Shown in pieces: positions 62,240 through 64,000 of a stretch of DNA of 64,000 nt. The notes below the pieces were generated by a model. The model ran no database searches and had not been told where the DNA came from. It saw nothing but the letters and a program-made list of their open reading frames with translations. Origin of the DNA: Gadus chalcogrammus (taxonomy: Eukaryota; Chordata; Actinopteri; Gadiformes; Gadidae); assembly GCF_026213295.1 (NCBI RefSeq), contig NC_079415.1:28621681-28685680 (forward strand). Reading direction: 5' to 3'. Both the position numbers and the translations under genes were made by a program. Position 1 is the first letter of the stretch. Each line of letters begins with the position of its first letter.

Positions 62240-62690
62240 AAGGGTATCAGCATGCTGTCGTGCCCGCACCAGATATGTGTCAGCTTCCACCGGTGTCAGT
62301 GGCACAGCCAACCACAGAGGATCTCTACCAACATGTGGAACATTTTCGGCGGTGCCATGTCCTCCCATTCAGAAGTGAGAAGCTGAACACAGGATCACCT
62401 CAGGACCAAGAAGCCGTGAAAATCTTGGAATCCCAGACCGAACGGGTCCGAGTCGGAGACCCTCTTCGACACGCAACGCCATTTATAGCCGCCAAGGAAT
62501 CACCATGGCTGAAGACTAGAAAAGAGGCAGTCATGGCAAACCCCCGTAGTATGGGAGGGTGACTGGCGGCGAACCCAGCCAAGGCCCAGCTCTACAAAGC
62601 TGAAATCAAGAAGCTCATTGAAGGAGGGTGCATTGTCAAGCTTAACCCAGCGAAGTTGAGAAGCTGCATCTTCTGTGGCCTCACCACAAC
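62240..62690 (+). pseudogene. BEL/Pao-type retrotransposon pol fragment
   Basis: The frame at 62260-62562 contains 'AVKILESQTERVRVGDPLRH', then 'ATPFI' and 'KTRKEAVMANPRSM'. After one TGA at 62560-62562 it continues 'LAANPAKAQLYKAEIKKLI' and 'GGCIVKLNP'. This order is the region between protease and reverse transcriptase in BEL/Pao pol. The RT core, integrase and LTRs are absent. It is a dead fragment. Confidence 0.72.
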
Positions 62691-63690
62691 AAGTCCAGTA
62701 CTGACCATACCTGACACTGCCCAGAACAAATATTTATTTTGATTTATACTTCTGAATTATGAATGACAACGTAATAAAATGGTTGATTTAATTTGAAATT
62801 TACAAAATTAGAAGGTATATATTCTGATGGTTTATTGTCGTAAACACAACAATTACAAAGGCAGTCGCTGGCAATGAAAATTGCGTCTCAGGCTCAAAGT
62901 GTCTCAAAGTGCAATATAAAAAGAAAGAGTGCGATACCTAATCAAACAAAAATAAATAAAAAAACTACGATACTGGACATATAAACTAAAATATTGAAAT
63001 AATAATTAGAATCAAATAGAAATATAGTAATAAATTGTAATGTATAAATAGATGCAGCATAAACAGATTTTATACAGATGTTTACTGTTATAAATTGGCT
63101 GGGAGGAGGGCATTAACCTGGCAAGTTGCCCGCTGACTTGTCGGTTGTACTTGCTGCTGACTGAGCACAGCGTCTTTTTAAAAAAGTAGATCAATACGCC
63201 GCTTGTATTTTTTTCTATAACAGAAATTTCAAACTTGAGGTCCATTGTACAAATAAACCTTGTTTACAAAAATTTACAAAATATGTCGGAAATCTATCGG
63301 AGGGTCAGTCGATACATAGTTTCACAAGCGAGATATGTAGCAACTCTATTATTAAACTAGTGATCAGATGCAGCCTTTTGTGGTTGCTATAGAAACTAAT
63401 TAACTACAGCTGAGCTTACGTTATTCAGCGTAGTTCTAAACATTGACTATATAGGCTATTCATTAATTTGAGTTTGATGTATCTAACAAAAATAGCCCAA
63501 GTATAATGGCTAAATAATTTTGTTATAAATTAATTGCAAATCAAATAATTTTTGAATAAGGAATGCATGCTTGATCGACCGTAATTAAAGGGGACTACTT
63601 TTTGAGAGAGATGAACTCAAACAGAATAAGCATGCAATACAAATAAGAAAAAGCATTGTTCTTAGTATTGTTGTTTTATTATGTTGGCAT
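62691..63690. other. AT-rich sequence with a possible reversed LINE 3' end
   Basis: On the minus strand 'cattgccagcgactgccttt' followed by 'gacaataaa' (62835-62880) looks like a LINE 3' UTR. No coding frame. The rest is AT-rich and unassigned. Confidence 0.35.
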
Positions 63691-63840
63691 GCAAGAAGTA
63701 GAATAAACGGGTAATCACTTTCAATGCAGGGCAATAAACAGTTTGATATGCCCGGCTCGTGGAAGGTTACCCCCCTAAGCCGTCCATGAGCCGGGCATAC
63801 CAAACAGTTTATTGCCCTGCCTCTCTGTGATTATCCCTTA
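63690..63840. mobile_element. Palindromic MITE related to 15371-15480
   Basis: Arms around 'ggcaataaacagtttgatat' (about 63730) and its near reverse complement (to about 63816) form a long hairpin that includes 'gcccggctcgtgga'. 'gcaagaagtagaataaacgg' at 63690 matches 15462. Confidence 0.65.
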
Positions 63841-63851
63841 CATAGTGGTGA

Positions 63852-63941
63852 GTTTAGTTTCAGCACCCTCTGTAAGGGCTTACGGTTTAGGGCGGAGCAA
63901 CTGCTTGTCAGGATGCTCTCTATGGTGCACCTGTAGAAGTT
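63852..63941 (-). mobile_element. Rex1/L2-type LINE fragment
   Basis: Minus-strand frame 'NFYRCTIESILTSS' continuing into 'LNRKPLQRVLK', a conserved segment downstream of the RT in fish Rex1/L2-type LINEs (compare 'TFYRSTIEC' at 20395). Only about 30 codons remain. Confidence 0.65.
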
Positions 63942-64000
63942 TAAATTTGTATTTAGTAGAATAGATACATTCTCAACATGTATTGTAGTAAATAACTCTC

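Overview
This window is a piece of a ray-finned fish genome, on present evidence. Genes are split by GT-AG introns. Very long (CA)n/(GT)n microsatellites are frequent. The repeats are typical of teleosts: L2/Rex1-type LINEs, hAT and PIF/Harbinger DNA transposons and many palindromic MITEs. The intact genes belong to families expanded in fish: bloodthirsty/TRIM39-like RING-B30.2 proteins and an F-type (fucolectin) lectin. Microsatellite density this high recalls cod-like fishes, but that is only a guess.

Layout. (1) 1-1.2 kb: an L2-type LINE 3' end and a hAT transposase fragment. (2) 1.75-7.30 kb, plus strand: the last ten recognisable exons of a gene I identify as the ciliary protein gene cfap47, read as one continuous spliced frame. 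Several of its introns start with (AC)n and end with (GT)n. (3) 7.3-10.9 kb: repeats, including a reversed LINE and a copy of a CGGBP1/hAT-like repeat. (4) 10.96-22.28 kb, plus strand: a seven-exon gene for a secreted protein with a signal peptide, an F-type lectin domain and a C-type lectin domain (317 residues by my splicing). Its introns hold a Harbinger element, an inverted 21-bp satellite, hAT ends, and a Harbinger-like MITE split by a LINE. (5) 22.9-28.2 kb: a second copy of the CGGBP1/hAT-like repeat, split by two younger MITEs and an ATCC/ATCT array, then hAT ends and GA-rich DNA. (6) 28.2-57.4 kb: a cluster of four TRIM genes with single-exon coding regions. Copies 1-3 are on the minus strand (29.9-31.5, 38.6-40.3, 45.7-47.4 kb) and copy 4 is on the plus strand (55.8-57.4 kb). 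Copies 3 and 4 are intact, copy 1 has one nonsense codon, and copy 2 has several frameshifts. Copies 2 and 3 lie in tandem duplicated units about 7.09 kb apart that also carry Gypsy-type gag fragments. Between them lie a fold-back element, many MITEs, a decayed endogenous retrovirus (51.0-52.6 kb) and a LINE split by a DNA transposon. (7) 57.4-64 kb: mostly repeats, including a BEL/Pao pol fragment and LINE pieces.

The TRIM proteins should act in the cytoplasm as ubiquitin ligases with B30.2 recognition domains. Each has a noncoding first exon and a short 5' UTR intron. Both intact copies have an IRF/ETS-IRF-like motif upstream, which would fit immune induction. The double lectin would be a secreted carbohydrate-recognition protein, but its canonical fucose-binding loop is altered. 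No prokaryotic features, CRISPR arrays, tRNA or rRNA genes were seen. All assignments come from reading the sequence and remembered family features; no database search was run.
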